Part shown: one piece after another, positions 25,401 to 33,682 of the stretch
Numbering within the stretch: position 1 is the stretch's first letter
How the letters are laid out: each line of letters begins with the position of its first letter
Source of the DNA: Maniola hyperantus
Lineage: Eukaryota; Arthropoda; Insecta; Lepidoptera; Nymphalidae
Reading direction: 5' to 3'
DNA: 64,000 nt
Assembly: GCF_902806685.2 (NCBI RefSeq)
Contig: NC_048550.1
Location: forward strand, 9,591,383-9,655,382
Translations under genes and position numbers: made by a program
Notes under the pieces: generated by a model
Databases searched by the model: none
What the model was told of the DNA's origin: nothing
The model's input: only the letters and a program-made list of their open reading frames with translations

Positions 25401-28400
25401 TAATACGAACTTGTAAGGCTGTAATTGTGGAAACTCGACGTCTGTGTCTCCTGTCACTTCAATACAAAGAAGACCAAGCCTCGTGAACTTGGAGTGCCAT
25501 TCAGTGAGCCTCTCTGTACATAGAGCTTTCACTGGCGCCACTAAAAAATATACAATTATTTTTTAATGTATTTTAAATTAAGTATCATGCTATTGAATCT
25601 TCGGAACTAATTTCTGAACTGGTAGATGCTATGGACACAACTCATAATTAGTGTATATTGTATGTGCAATAGCCAATAGGGTCTTGGACTGTATCTAGTA
25701 ATAAAAAAATATATAAAAAACCGAGCTCAAGCTTTGATTTATTATGCTCGCCCAACTTCATACATACGAGTACATACACGTGTAGAAACAAAAGTGTAGT
25801 GGTTTTGGGGTGTCGGTTTTTTTATTTTAATTTTAAATTTTTTTTAAGTTAAAAAATTGAAAAATGTTTGTCGTTTACGGATTAAAAATAATCCGTAAAC
25901 TTTCCGTGCAGCGTGACGTTAATTATTGTGTTAAAAATCATGACCCTTTTTTAAATATCTCTTTAAGTACCTAATAATGATTTCTAGCCCCATAAACTAC
26001 CATTATACAAAAAAATCACAAACTTAATTTTATTACTACAGTCCAAGACCCTATTACCGGCACATACTGCATTCTCTATTCACTCACTTACATAGTCTGA
26101 AGGGTCGGTCGGCAATCATACACCACAGAGCACGAGGGATCAACCTACGCCGCAGGACCGACGGCTTTATAGGCTTTCCGAGTCACGGGAATGTACCTAT
26201 AGTACGCGACAGGTTGAAATGGCAATCGGGGAGGGAACGCCCCGCACTACCGGACAACCCTCGCGCTAACCCGGTGCGGGTGTAAAGTGTTAGTAAAGCT
26301 ATTAAATGTAAAGTTGACGTACTGTATATAATTTTGAAATCACCCGTATAGTTCCTGTCTTCTAGCTCCATGAGCAGCTGAACTATAGCCATCTCAAATA
26401 CCACAGTTTTCCCCGAGCCCGTGGGCGCACACACTACTATCGATTTGTCTGTCAAAGAAAATAAACAATTTAGCAAAATAAAGAAATTATATAGCAAAAT
26501 CATCACATACGTAAGTACGTGACAGGTCGTGATGACAATCGGGGTATAAGGCAGAGGGACGTCCCGCACACCCGCACCTCACCCGCGTTATTCTGCACCG
26601 GATTAGTGCAGGGGCTGTGCTGGTGTGCGGGGTGTCCCCACCCCGATTGCCATGTCGACCTGTCGCGTACTATAGGTACCTATCTACTAAGTAAGTATAC
26701 CACTTTTATAAGTCGCATCGGCATTTAAATACATATCAAAAATTGCGAAACCGGCAGGATTCGAAATTCGAACCTGCACGGCCAAGTGCCGTCTCAGATA
26801 TGTATTCTTACCACGGAAGAGAAAGAAGAAGTTTTTTCTGTTCCGTGATTCTTACAGTAGGTACTCAAGCGACTGTTAATGCCATCTAGTAGCGAGTAGC
26901 GACATGTCGCAGGTGTCGCAGACTACAATTGACGAAACTACTTTCTAAGGCCTATATTTCAATGTAGCTCTTTGAACGAGAAATATGGGCCTTGGCCCTT
27001 AAGAATAACATTATAAGAATTGATTTTGGTTGATGAGAATAGAAATCAGAAGCTGTGATACCCTAGTGGATAGGACGTCCTCCTCTAAGTTTTCGGGCGA
27101 GGCCACAACACTGCGGTGCGACATCGCATCGCAAAAACGATGCCGCATCGCATCAAGAAAAACACACACAGGACAGAATGGCTGGAGAGAGAGTTAGAGA
27201 GGTGTGGAGTGTGGACACAGATTGAACGGGAATACGTCATCACATCGCATTTTGTACGGTGCGGCACCGCATCGAAATTTGCAATTTTTACGACCCGACG
27301 TCGCATCGCAGTGTTGTGGTATCAGCCTTCGGAGTTATGTGAGTTTTAAGTAATTAAATATCACTTGCTTTAGCGGTAAAGGAAAACATCGTGAGGAAAC
27401 CTGCATGCCTTTGAGTTCTCCATAAAGGTGTGTGAAGTCTGCCAATCTGCACTTGGCCAGCGTGTCAGAGTCAGAGTTGAGAAGGGTTTTGACCATAGAC
27501 TATGGCTAAAACTTTTCTCACTCTGAGAGGATACCTACCCGTGCTCTGTTGTCTGACTGAGAAGAGCCCACAACAAATTCAGCCAGTTATTCTCCCTTCT
27601 TATAAGGATATTATAAGGATATAGATGCAGTTGAACTACTGGGAAAAAAGTGTCACTAGTTCAATGGCCGAACTAGTCAGTAGCGGGTTTTTCGGTCTGT
27701 GCAGCCGCGTTGGATAAGCCGCACGTCACTACCGCAGTGCGTTGTGACCTTAAATTGTGGGTACTTACTTGAATACAATGCATCTTCTATGACGCCCGAC
27801 TGGACTATGTTGAAATAACGATACTCAAAGATATGTTGATATTTAGGATCTGTTGAAACAAAAAAAGTGATCTAAAATAATATCGTCATAAATAAATTAG
27901 TAGTGGGCATACCTATAGCACGCGACAGGTCGAGATGGCAATCGGGGCATGAGGTGGGGAGACGCCCAGCACACCCGCAGAGTGCCCGCGCTCGCCCTCA
28001 CCGGGTTAGCGCAAGGGCTGTGCGGGACGGGAACACATGAGAAGCGAAGCTTCTTCGCATTGTAATATACAATCTTTCTATCTCACTCACACATATGGAT
28101 AACAAATGAGTACCTACGCGCTGTCAAACCAATGAGGTGCATGTTCGTTCGTTCAATAGTAAGTTTATGAAAGTATGCAAAAAACGTCGAGCCTCGATAG
28201 CTCAACGGTTAAAAGAGCGGACTGAAAACTGAAAGGCCGCCGGTTCAAATCCCACCCGTATGCACTATTGTCGTACCTACTCCGAGGGGAAAGGGGAATA
28301 TTAGTCAGCAATTAACTTGGCTAATATTCTTTACAATTAAAAACAAATGCGTAAAGAAGTAGGTTGAAAATATTCAAGTCCTTCAAAATATAGCTACCAA

Positions 28401-29296
28401 TTTCTTCCACACTCCGAAAGTTTCCACTCTTCCCGGTGCCCTTTGCTGGTCGATATGATTTCGGTAAAGGATCTTCTTGTGGTACTGGTGTGTTATTTGA
28501 CGATGTGAGAGATAGAGGTTGCGAGTCACATATTTCTAACGGTTGTGAGTCGCATATCTCGTCAAGGACATCGGTAAACTTTGATCTGTAAAAATTAAGT
28601 AAAGATGTTCATCTTTATTCTAAGTGGTTAGTGTCCTAGTTAAACATAATTAATCTTAATTTAAGTCCCGCAAATTGCTATTACGCTGGAACCATGTCTC
28701 ATTAGCATCGAAATGACGTCATTTTGACGTCAGCCGTAATAAAAATATACCATCAGCTCGAAACTTCAGTCTAGTGCTGACTAAAATGGCGGTCACGCGC
28801 ATTAGCAATTTGCGGTACTGATAAGTATTATTATGTTCGCATAATATAATAACACTACTAAGGACTAAGCGCTATTTCGAGAATCAAAATGAAAATAATA
28901 TGATGCATTAAAAAGTACCTACTTAATTAAATTGTACCTACATACTAATGTATTCGGTTGTATTTTAAAAACATTCCTTTCATAAATATTTTATTATATA
29001 GTTAAGTTAGGTATCAACCAAGTATCAACTTATCTAAATATAGGTATAAAAGGATTTACTGACTGACTGATCTATCAACGCACAACTCAAACTACTAGAC
29101 GGATCGGGCTGAAATATGGCATGCAGATATGGCTATTATGGCGTAGGCATCCGCTAAGAAAGGGTTTTTGAAAATTCAACCCCTAAGGGGGTGAAATAGG
29201 GGTTTGAAATTTGTGTAGTCTACGCGGACGAAGTCGTAAGCATAAGCTAGTCACAATATAATTGTTTGGTACTTGTACTTACAAATCTTCATTCAT
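13492..29296 (-). CDS. HFM1: HFM1/MER3 meiotic DNA helicase, helicase core (3' exons not found)
   Basis: ATP-dependent superfamily 2 DNA helicase that promotes meiotic crossovers in the nucleus. Twelve minus-strand exons join in phase with consensus splice sites (5' to 3'): 29283-29296 (MNED), 28398-28585, 27769-27849, 26323-26448, 25411-25540, 24331-24502, 19643-19821, 19030-19180, 17828-17962, 16967-17087, 13939-14012, 13492-13593. They total 1473 nt, 491 codons, with no stop. Motifs in order: Walker A CAPTGSGKT (residues 101-109), TPEKWDMLTRRWKDH, DEVH (212-215), VAVSAT (270-275), FCNTRKG (349-355), HHAG, TTTTLAMGVNLPAHLV, and QMVGRAGRPQYD (466-477). The last exon is followed by GTAAGT, so the gene should continue, but no winged-helix or Sec63 exons were found to its left. 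They may lie beyond the window, with the cuticle gene nested inside, or be lost. Introns are large and full of mobile DNA. HFM1 is preferred over ASCC3 or Brr2 because only one helicase cassette is seen and the motif VI context (EYS...QMVGRAGRPQYDT.ATAVIMT) fits. Confidence 0.9.
14046..14478 (+). mobile_element. Repeat family C copy
   Basis: It starts at a TTTTTAGCGTTCCATACCTC edge and includes GGAACCCTTATAGGATCACT, TGTCTGTC runs and ATCATGAAATTTGGCAG. It ends CTCGCACTTGGCCGGTTTTT. The two outer ends (GGTTCCGTACC-type and CGGAACCC-type words) are partly inverted. It is nested in HFM1 intron 10 beside a family D fragment (14486-14553). Confidence 0.65.
14822..15045 (+). mobile_element. tRNA-headed SINE
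   Basis: The head TGTGATAGCCTAATGGTTAG then GTCCGAGTTACG resembles tRNA A and B boxes. The body has GAGAGTTCTCAAAGGTGTGT and GACTATGGCCC and ends in an ATGATGATGATG-like tail. A partial copy is at 14565-14720. Related copies: 16683-16800 (-), 19370-19620 (-), 27050-27560 (split), 40445-40690 (-), 44285-44550 and 59830-59950 (-). Confidence 0.65.
15400..15730. other. GC-rich island of unknown origin in HFM1 intron 10
   Basis: About 300 bases are far richer in G and C than the flanks, with words such as GGGGGCGTACGGACTAACCA and CGGCGAAGACGAGGTCCCCG. Neither strand gives a frame I recognise. It could be an untranslated end of a retroelement; no inverted or direct terminal repeats were seen. Confidence 0.4.
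16125..16365 (+). repeat. Full-length family A repeat
   Basis: It runs from AAATGCGAAAGTGTGTTTGC through CGGATTGACGTGATTTTTTG, GACCTGGAGAGTGACATA and ATCAAAGAGTTCCCACGGGA to GCATCAGCTAGT. This copy serves as the reference for the fragments listed at position 1. Confidence 0.65.
17220..17360. mobile_element. Palindromic MITE, CTCAGACTTAAG type
   Basis: Inverted arms (ACTCAGACTTAAGTGTTAGT and CAGTGTCTTAAGTCTGAG) surround AAGAGACAGATTTATGTAAG. A second copy of the family is at about 33145-33312. Confidence 0.55.
17440..17615 (-). mobile_element. tRNA-derived SINE, second type
   Basis: On the minus strand the head GCCTCAATAGCTCAACCGGT and GGTTCAAACCCC are tRNA-like A and B boxes. The body ends near GGGGAATATTAGTC. 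The same type is at 28190-28345 on the plus strand, and a related tRNA-like head is at 57712-57800. The conserved SINE body argues against free tRNA genes. Confidence 0.7.
17645..17830. mobile_element. MITE with AGTCCCG ends, copy 1
   Basis: The ends AAGTCCCGAAAAATTGCTAT and a complement containing AGAAATTTGCGGTACTT enclose GACGTCATTTTGACGTCAGC-like sequence. It resembles the element at 28660-28820, so two related insertions sit in introns of one gene. Confidence 0.65.
18300..18450 (+). repeat. LINE-type 3' end repeat
   Basis: It contains AAGGCCAGCAACGCATCGGC, CCTCTGGTGCTGCAAATG and GGTGACCCGCCTGCTCGTTT. A copy in the other orientation lies at 25265-25370. I recognise it as a common lepidopteran dispersed sequence and infer a LINE tail. 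Confidence 0.5.
18460..19000 (+). repeat. Two family B repeats in tandem
   Basis: A diverged copy at 18460-18675 ends GAGCATAAGCTAGT. It is followed after about 110 bases by a better copy at 18790-19000. The first is the closest relative in the window of the geminin-intron tandem unit (shared CACAGCCTAAACC and GAGTAGGTATCCACT). Confidence 0.65.
19850..19970 (+). repeat. CR1-type LINE 3' tail with ATTCT units
   Basis: AAGTACTTGTAAAAAGTTTA is followed by CATGAATAAAAAAACATTCT and TATTCTATTATATTCTAG, the tail layout of CR1/Zenon-type elements. A relative is at 42365-42480. It lies just beyond an HFM1 exon. Confidence 0.5.
20180..23365 (+). mobile_element. Nearly intact non-LTR retrotransposon (Jockey/CR1 group)
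   Basis: One long ORF is followed by a 3' UTR containing the hairpin-forming ATCGCTTTAGCGAT (near 23239) within the GGAAGAGATCGCTTTAGCGA context known from many LINE ends, then AATAAAGTGTCAATAAAA and a pure A run at 23342-23364. The 5' limit is not defined; the open frame starts after a TGA at 20177. No ORF1 was found upstream, so the element is probably 5'-truncated. It lies antisense in HFM1 intron 6. The long frame and clean A tail suggest recent insertion. Confidence 0.85.
20192..23056 (+). CDS. LINE ORF2: endonuclease and reverse transcriptase
   Basis: Nicks target DNA and reverse-transcribes the element RNA. The frame is 954 codons. The AP-type endonuclease spans about residues 27-246, with HINAQS, SETF, MGDFN (164-168), SLLDLM and SYHDLI. 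SYHDL replaces the usual SDH, but the histidine is kept. The reverse transcriptase spans about residues 440-740: FRPISILPFLSKVLERI, FQSGFRPGHST, LLDFSNAF, GVPQGGVLSPLLF, and catalytic YADD at 674-677. A C-terminal region follows (YRILYY..., SVKLWNSLP). The frame has no early ATG: it opens at 20180 and the first listed codon is GTG, so the natural start is lost or lies upstream in another frame. No internal stop was seen. Confidence 0.9.
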   Translation: MIKRSQKIQNKFSLLDSTFSIFPKNFNVIHINAQSIPSHFPDLLSSFDSKNIHAVLVSETFLKPCLPSTSYCLPGFHLIRNDRTGKGGGGVAIYLRSHIPFTILDQSPSLYSESSEHLFIQVLFGHLKLLLGVVYSPSLHIDYFHHFENLLEQFSTSADHTIIMGDFNTCLIKDDHRARKLRDIINSSNLHILPTNATHYSPNCTPSLLDLMIVSSPQHVDNHGQFPAEAFSYHDLIFTSYKIRPPKAKPTVVMRRSFKNFNNSLFMSDLNNIDWAAVFSANTIDNKLDVLNSLLTGLFDVHAPLRPVKLKHLPAPWLTPEIKALMNKRNRAKSKYKLCPTVTNREKYKKLRNRCSKVCRDAQRNFICNSLKDSNTSKTWRFLNTLGIGRQQKKTHRIPDLDTLNQHFTTAGTLDGQIKQATLNNLRSIPIPNYPPFQFSDVTLDEMKKHVVAIKSDAMGYDGISRRMILLLLDSIAPILCHIFNFSLSSCTFPSEWGKAFVIPIPKTSNPTSPTHFRPISILPFLSKVLERIVNKQLSLFLTKNNILSSFQSGFRPGHSTVTALIKVCDDIRKGMDNKLVTVLILLDFSNAFNNVDFDLLLAILSSLNVSSDVINWFRSYLSGRQQCIKIDGKCSTLSPLSAGVPQGGVLSPLLFSIFINTISSVISSSFHFYADDLQIYTSETVERIPAAINTLNSDLAKVCEWCKCYGLAVNPIKSQVIIIGNPRMLSKLHNLPAVRFDGIALPYSNKVKNLGLILDNSLSWGPQVGEVGRRIFATIGYLRRLKNLLPIKTKITLANTLLLPILDYGDSCYPDLTQELLNKLERLQNMCIRFIFGLRKYDHVSEFRAKLKWLPVSRRREMHALSLLYRILYYPQTPSYLKERFSYLGENHQFSLRSSTDNKLMTPHSRTVYYGNSFTTNSVKLWNSLPAEIRQAKSLNTFKNRLKNYYLSM
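23890..24117 (+). pseudogene. C-terminal remnant of a retroelement polymerase
   Basis: The in-frame stretch LFKEIAKRLVDITGDRRAGS, then LGQRISLAIQRGNAASIFGT, then a stop looks like the conserved end of a LINE polymerase seen widely in invertebrates. Nothing upstream joins it, so it is a 5'-truncated fragment. Assignment rests on memory of the motif. It lies in HFM1 intron 6, downstream of the intact LINE. Confidence 0.45.
24588..24985 (-). mobile_element. Repeat family C copy, minus orientation
   Basis: It reads from AAAATCGGCCAAGTGCGAGT to GGAACGGAACCCTA on the plus strand. It shares TCATATGATACCCCACTTGA with the copies at 14046 and 58913. It is nested in HFM1 intron 5. Confidence 0.7.
25679..26051. 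mobile_element. MITE with GGGTCTTGGACTGTA ends and TA duplication
   Basis: Perfect 15-base ends, GGGTCTTGGACTGTA and its complement, are flanked by TA at 25677-25678 and 26052-26053. The AT-rich interior contains the inverted words GTTTACGGATTA and TAATCCGTAAAC. TA duplication suggests a Tc1/mariner-like source. It lies in HFM1 intron 4. Confidence 0.8.
26511..26675. mobile_element. GC-rich palindromic MITE family D, full copy
   Basis: Both GTGACAGGTCGTGATGACAA and TGTCGACCTGTCGCGTACTA arms are present with a GC-rich centre. A half copy is at 26197-26281, ending 42 bases left of HFM1 exon 4, and another is at 27912-28031. Three copies flank two exons of one gene. Confidence 0.75.
27050..27560 (+). 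mobile_element. SINE split by a MITE
   Basis: A tRNA-headed SINE (TGTGATACCCTAGTGGATAG) is interrupted at about 27095. An element with ends GGCCACAACACTGCGGTG and CGCAGTGTTGTGGTATCAGC runs to about 27330. The SINE body then resumes (GAGGAAACCTGCATGCC). TTCGG occurs on both sides and may be the target duplication. Confidence 0.65.
28190..28345 (+). mobile_element. tRNA-derived SINE with well-preserved head
   Basis: GCCTCGATAGCTCAACGGTT and GGTTCAAATCCCACCC are good A and B boxes. GGGGAATATTAGTC follows, as in the minus-strand copy at 17440-17615. It could be mistaken for a tRNA gene, but the conserved body shows a SINE. Confidence 0.7.
28660..28820. mobile_element. MITE with AGTCCCGCAAATTGC ends, copy 2
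   Basis: The ends AGTCCCGCAAATTGCTATTA and TTAGCAATTTGCGGTACT are inverted. The centre holds the palindrome ATGACGTCATTTTGACGTCA. It lies in HFM1 intron 1. Confidence 0.7.
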
Positions 29297-29809
29297 CTTT
29301 TAATCCTCTTCACTTATCATTTCGAGTAGGTACCTAAATAAACAAAGTTTAATTAAGTACTTAAAAGTTCGTTGACTTGCCGCGCAAAAATACTTTGAAT
29401 CACAGGCGAACCATAGATAGTCAAAATAATAACTGTTGTTTTTTTTTTTTACTTGTTTTCAGCTGTGGTTTTTAGACTTCTCGCTGGAAATTCATAGGTA
29501 TACCAATCTTTAAGTGGAAGCTGTTGTGTTGGACTTTTCGATAGAATTCAGGGCTGTAAAGAGTCAAAAATATAGATTATTCAGCTAATAAACTAGAATC
29601 CAAAGCTGTGATTACATTAGATAAAAATATCATTTTGTCTCCGGTTTACTGCTTTTTAAAAATGGCTTTACGGCTCTGGATTCTAGCTCTTTTGGGCCTG
29701 AGCTTCTCAATGTCATCTGCTGGTCGATGGTTCTCAGCACCGACCAGAAAAAAAAGGTTCTGTCTCTGGTATATAGACTATATAGTGTGTTATCTATGTC
29801 TTTGACCAA

Positions 29810-29996
29810 CAGCTGTGGCCCTACCGCGGTTGTTTGACAGCTACAATGTCACGATCGCAATCATCTCTGATTGGTTAATGCTCGCTCACTATTGGCCACA
29901 ATGCATTGTTGCAACAAGAATCGCACAAATTCAGCCAATCAGAACAATTGAGATTGTAATAATGATTGATGCAGGTTTTAGACAATCGCCCCGCTG
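29810..29996 (+). mobile_element. Small MITE between HFM1 and the CIKS-like gene
   Basis: About 187 bases running from CAGCTGTGGCCCTACCGCGG to TAGACAATCGCCCCGCTG. A highly similar copy in the opposite orientation lies at about 43438-43619. It sits about 200 bases upstream of the CIKS-like start. Confidence 0.7.
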
Positions 29997-30191
29997 AGCT
30001 AACCTGACAGCTGTCCATTTATTAATTTCTTTTGGGTTTTCCTTGAATTTTGCATTTGTATTTTTGTGTAAAGTTTATAAAATATAAATGGCCATAAAGC
30101 AAATTAAGAAGAAGAAAATATAAATGGAATTTTGTTGTAACTTTACACTGTGATTAATAATAAATCTTACAAAGGATTGTAACTATACAAA

Positions 30192-32192
30192 ATGTAAGTA
30201 ATTTGAGGACAATATTATCAATAAATAAGCACTTTTGGCTAAGTCGTGGTATTAAAAATAACTTATGATTGTGATTCCAGGAATAAAGACGTGGATTACC
30301 ACAATGCAGATACAATTAGTGTGGATACATTATATCTTGAAGAGAAGCTTAGGGAGGATAGATTAAAGGAAATGACAAAGTTAAAAACACTTGGTAAAAC
30401 TGTGTGCAATCTCCATACAAATATACTATACTACAGAAATGGGTCTACTAAAAGAGGTGCTGTGTGTTATGAAGCCTGGAAAAGCCTTGTAAAGAAGATT
30501 GGAGGTTCACCCAATACATGGAGAGAATTGGGGAATGCTCTTGGTGTTGCACAGGATGACCTGAATGTAAGTTTAAAGTTTGTCTTCACAAGACACCGTA
30601 GCAAGAGTAGCCATACACAGGCAGCTTGAATAGTTAATCAGCTTGTACAGATAGCTCGAGCTATCATTGACAAATTCCTCATGCAGTCTGGTGTATGAGA
30701 CTGAAAGGAAATTTGTAGTTCAAGCTGTCACATCTTGAAGCAGCTAATTAAAGCTACCAGTGTATTAGGTATCATTCTAAGCTTAAAAATGGATACTAAA
30801 ATCCTTGTACTTTATTGCTTAAAACTGGAGCACTATGAAATTCTTATATTTGAATTAATTATCAAATCAAAAACTTCATAAAAGTTTTTGATTTGGTAAT
30901 CAACTTATAACAATTTTTTTTCAGTATATAGGAAACTCAGTGAAAGAAGACCCAGCAGATATAGTAATAAAAGTGTACATGCAAAATGAGTCAGCAACAT
31001 TAGACAAAATAGTTGATGCTTTGGAGAAAATGAGCAGGTATGATATTCTCAAAGCCATTGAAGAACCTTTTTGCAACTTGAGCCAATATTTCAATAAAAA
31101 AGATGACAGTGGCTACCAAAGTGATAGTAAAACTCCTGGGAATAAAAGAATCTTCTTTACAAACGAAATAGAGAATGACCTACCGGCAGCTTTAATTAAG
31201 AACTATGTTATAAAAGATAAGGAACCTAAACCCAATCAACCAATATTTAGAGCAGCTCCTATAGATAATACAGAAATTGACGATGATAGACCAATTCTGT
31301 TTTTGACATACACCGAAGATGGTCTTGACACAGCTATAAACATTCAGCATTATATTAATGCCTGGGAAGGCCAACAAGTCACAGTCTTAACACTGTGTAA
31401 TAGAAAGGAACAAGTATATCAAAATCCAGAGAAGTTTATCAGGAAATATTTTGAAAAGGTAACTACTCAAAATCAAATAATAATTTGGGTTGTTTTTATA
31501 TTAATCTAGCTGATGCCCACGATTTTGTTCGCATAGATTTAGGTTTTTAAAAACCCAGTGGTTCCCACTGGGTTTAATTTTCCGGGATATTAGACTTAAA
31601 GTGTCTGTCTGTCTGCTAGCCTTTCACGACCCATCCGTTCAACCGATGTTGACGGAATTTGGTACAGCGGTAGCTTGCATCCCAGGAAAGGATATAGGCT
31701 ACTTTTTATCCCGGAAAATCAATGAGTTCCCATGGAATTTTTAAAAATCTAAATCCACGTGAACGAAGTCACGGGCATCATCTAGTAATATTATTCTAGC
31801 TTAAACTTCTACTTGTTATTAATTTCTAAATCTAATTGACAGTCCAATAACTGGGTTTTTAATTTGTAATATTTGTATTACAGGCTGACTTCATAGTACC
31901 GATAATAACACCAGGGTATCTGAACAGTATAAATCCACTATCACCTCATGAGCAGAGCGCAGATGATAATTTAGACTACAAATATGTGAATTTTATCTAC
32001 AATTTAATTATCAATTATTACATACATGCCACTGGATGTCTGAATAATAAAGTGAGGAGTGTACTACCATATGGAGTTAATATTAATGTACTTAAGGAAA
32101 TCACTATGTACCCTGACTTATTACCGTATACCTATGAATCTAATTTCAATGAACATTTTAAGGTGTTTTTGAAGAAAAAACTCTCACGTTGA
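30192..32192 (+). CDS. Death-domain plus SEFIR adaptor, CIKS/Act1-like
   Basis: Probable cytoplasmic immune-signalling adaptor. Exons: the last two bases AT of exon 1 (30192-30193), 30281-30566, 30925-31458, 31884-32192 (TGA), all with GT-AG introns and matching phase, giving 376 aa. The start codon is split: AT before GTAAGT, G after the acceptor. Residues about 55-140 resemble a death domain (YEAWKSLVKKIGG, WRELGNALGV, DALEKMSRYDILKAI). Residues about 217-350 resemble a SEFIR domain: RPILFLTYTEDGLDTA, FIRKYFEKADFIVPIITPGY, DNLDYKYVNFIYNLIINYY. The domain order recalls C. elegans ACTL-1 and invertebrate CIKS-like proteins of IL-17 signalling. MyD88 has the same order, but with a TIR domain whose box 2 and box 3 are not seen here. 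AATAAA at 32425-32430. Start and domain calls are by eye. Confidence 0.75.
31508..31785. repeat. Inverted pair of family A fragments in the CIKS-like gene
   Basis: A minus-oriented tail (CTAGCTGATGCCCACGATTT) is followed by a plus-oriented, slightly different member (CTGTCTGTCTGCTAGCCTTT to CGGGCATCATCTAGT). The pair forms a large potential hairpin in intron 3, 50 bases after exon 3. Single members of the second type lie at 25010-25145, 32758-32900 and 36890-37065. Confidence 0.6.
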
Positions 32193-32424
32193 AGTATCTC
32201 AAATGAAAGGTGATATTAATTTAGATGTATGTACTTTAAAACTTGTCTTTGTAATGAAAAACATTATATTTTTATTCAAACACAATATGTATTTTATTTA
32301 AGAAGTAGCTTATAACACTAAGTCAATAGTATTGAAAAACTCAGTCAAAGATATCTTAAAATTATTACTAATAGTTAAACGAAAATATTGCATATTCAGA
32401 TAGTGCAGTTTCTAACTGATTTTG

Positions 32425-32430
32425 AATAAA
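32425..32430 (+). terminator. Polyadenylation signal of the CIKS-like gene
   Basis: AATAAA lies 233 bases after the stop. Confidence 0.5.
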
Positions 32431-32701
32431 GACAAATAATTTAGCTCTAGTTACTTTTAGATTATTAGTAGATTTTCCTTGTTTATACTCAAATAAACTA
32501 TAGTACCATACACAGGAAAGTATACAAATGATTAATAATTCACAGGTATAGTAAGGTCCCTAGAATCGATACTACCAATAATTATTAAAAAAAAAATTAG
32601 TAAACACAACATAATACTGCCTTTCTAGTTACAAAATTAAACTAACAAAAATCATCTTTAGATAGAATTTAAATACATAAAGTGAAAAGACTTACTTATG
32701 C

Positions 32702-33660
32702 TGGTTTACACATTGTAAGCTGCTGCTTGGATCTATTATTATTGATTGATCATTATTATCCATACTAATATTATAAATGCGAAAGTGTGTCTGTCTGTCT
32801 GCTAGCTTTTTACGGCCCAACGGTTTAACCGATTCTGATTAAATTTGGTACAGACGTAGCTTACATCCCGGGGAAGGACATAGGATACTTTTTATCTGTT
32901 ATTTATATGTTATATACTAACTGTTGGCAATGGTTTATCTAAAAATTGTGAATTGCATGGACTTAATATGAAAGAAACATTGAGACTTCCATATAATGTC
33001 TCCACCACTCGCCCTGTCTGTAAATTCAGAGGTTTGACAGAGTTGTTGATGCAGTGCAATCGTGCAGTAAGTGTGGCGTGAAGGAGCACCCGAACTGACC
33101 AATATTTCACTCTCGAGACTCTTTATACTGTGCTAGTAACTAGCACTTAGTCTCTGGGTGAGATCTATAGAACGCACACTGACTTAGCTTATACTCAAGA
33201 CAGAATTAAAACGAGACAGAGCTATATCTTTTACATAAATCTGTCTCGTTTTAACTCAACCATAAGTCTGAGCAAAGTCAAAGTGCGCTCTATAAATCTC
33301 AGCCTAAGTACCAGCTACCAGTATTTAAGTAATACCTAAGACTACAAAAAGGTTACAAGTTCCAATGGTACCAAAGTACCGTTTACCACATAATATTGTA
33401 ACTAATGATTTAAAATTTATTTCGTGGTTTAACGACATAGTTGTATTGTATAATCAGCAGTTAAAATATTGTATAATCACCTAATTTATCGTGGTATGTA
33501 CCCGTTTTATACAATACAATAATATTGTGCCAATGGACACGAATTTCATACTGCTTTGAACTCCACTACATCTGTCCTTAGCTTTAAGCTAGCTAATAAT
33601 AGCTGCACTCCAGTAGCTGGTCCTTCCAATGCTAGCTAGCTGTGCAAAGTGTAAACCAGC
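32702..33660. mobile_element. Composite of nested repeats downstream of geminin
   Basis: Outer ends GCTGGTTTACACATTGT and a GCAAAGTGTAAACCAGC complement bracket a family A-type fragment (32758-32900) and a palindromic MITE (33145-33312). I read this as one old element later invaded by two others. No gene was seen between the CIKS-like poly(A) signal and the geminin stop. Confidence 0.45.
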
Positions 33661-33682
33661 AATAATTATATTTTATATTCAG

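Noticed and set aside
26183..26569. A single 128-codon frame as a separate kinase-like gene with a P-loop
   Set aside because: The P-loop segment is HFM1 exon 4 (26323-26448), bounded by splice sites; the rest is intron and MITE sequence.
27085..27349. Opposed frames rich in MRRR/MRCR
   Set aside because: They are translations of GCATCGCA-type inverted ends of the MITE that splits a SINE.
28193..28262. tRNA gene
   Set aside because: Good A and B boxes, but the downstream SINE body is shared with 17440-17615 in the other orientation, and the anticodon arm is degenerate.
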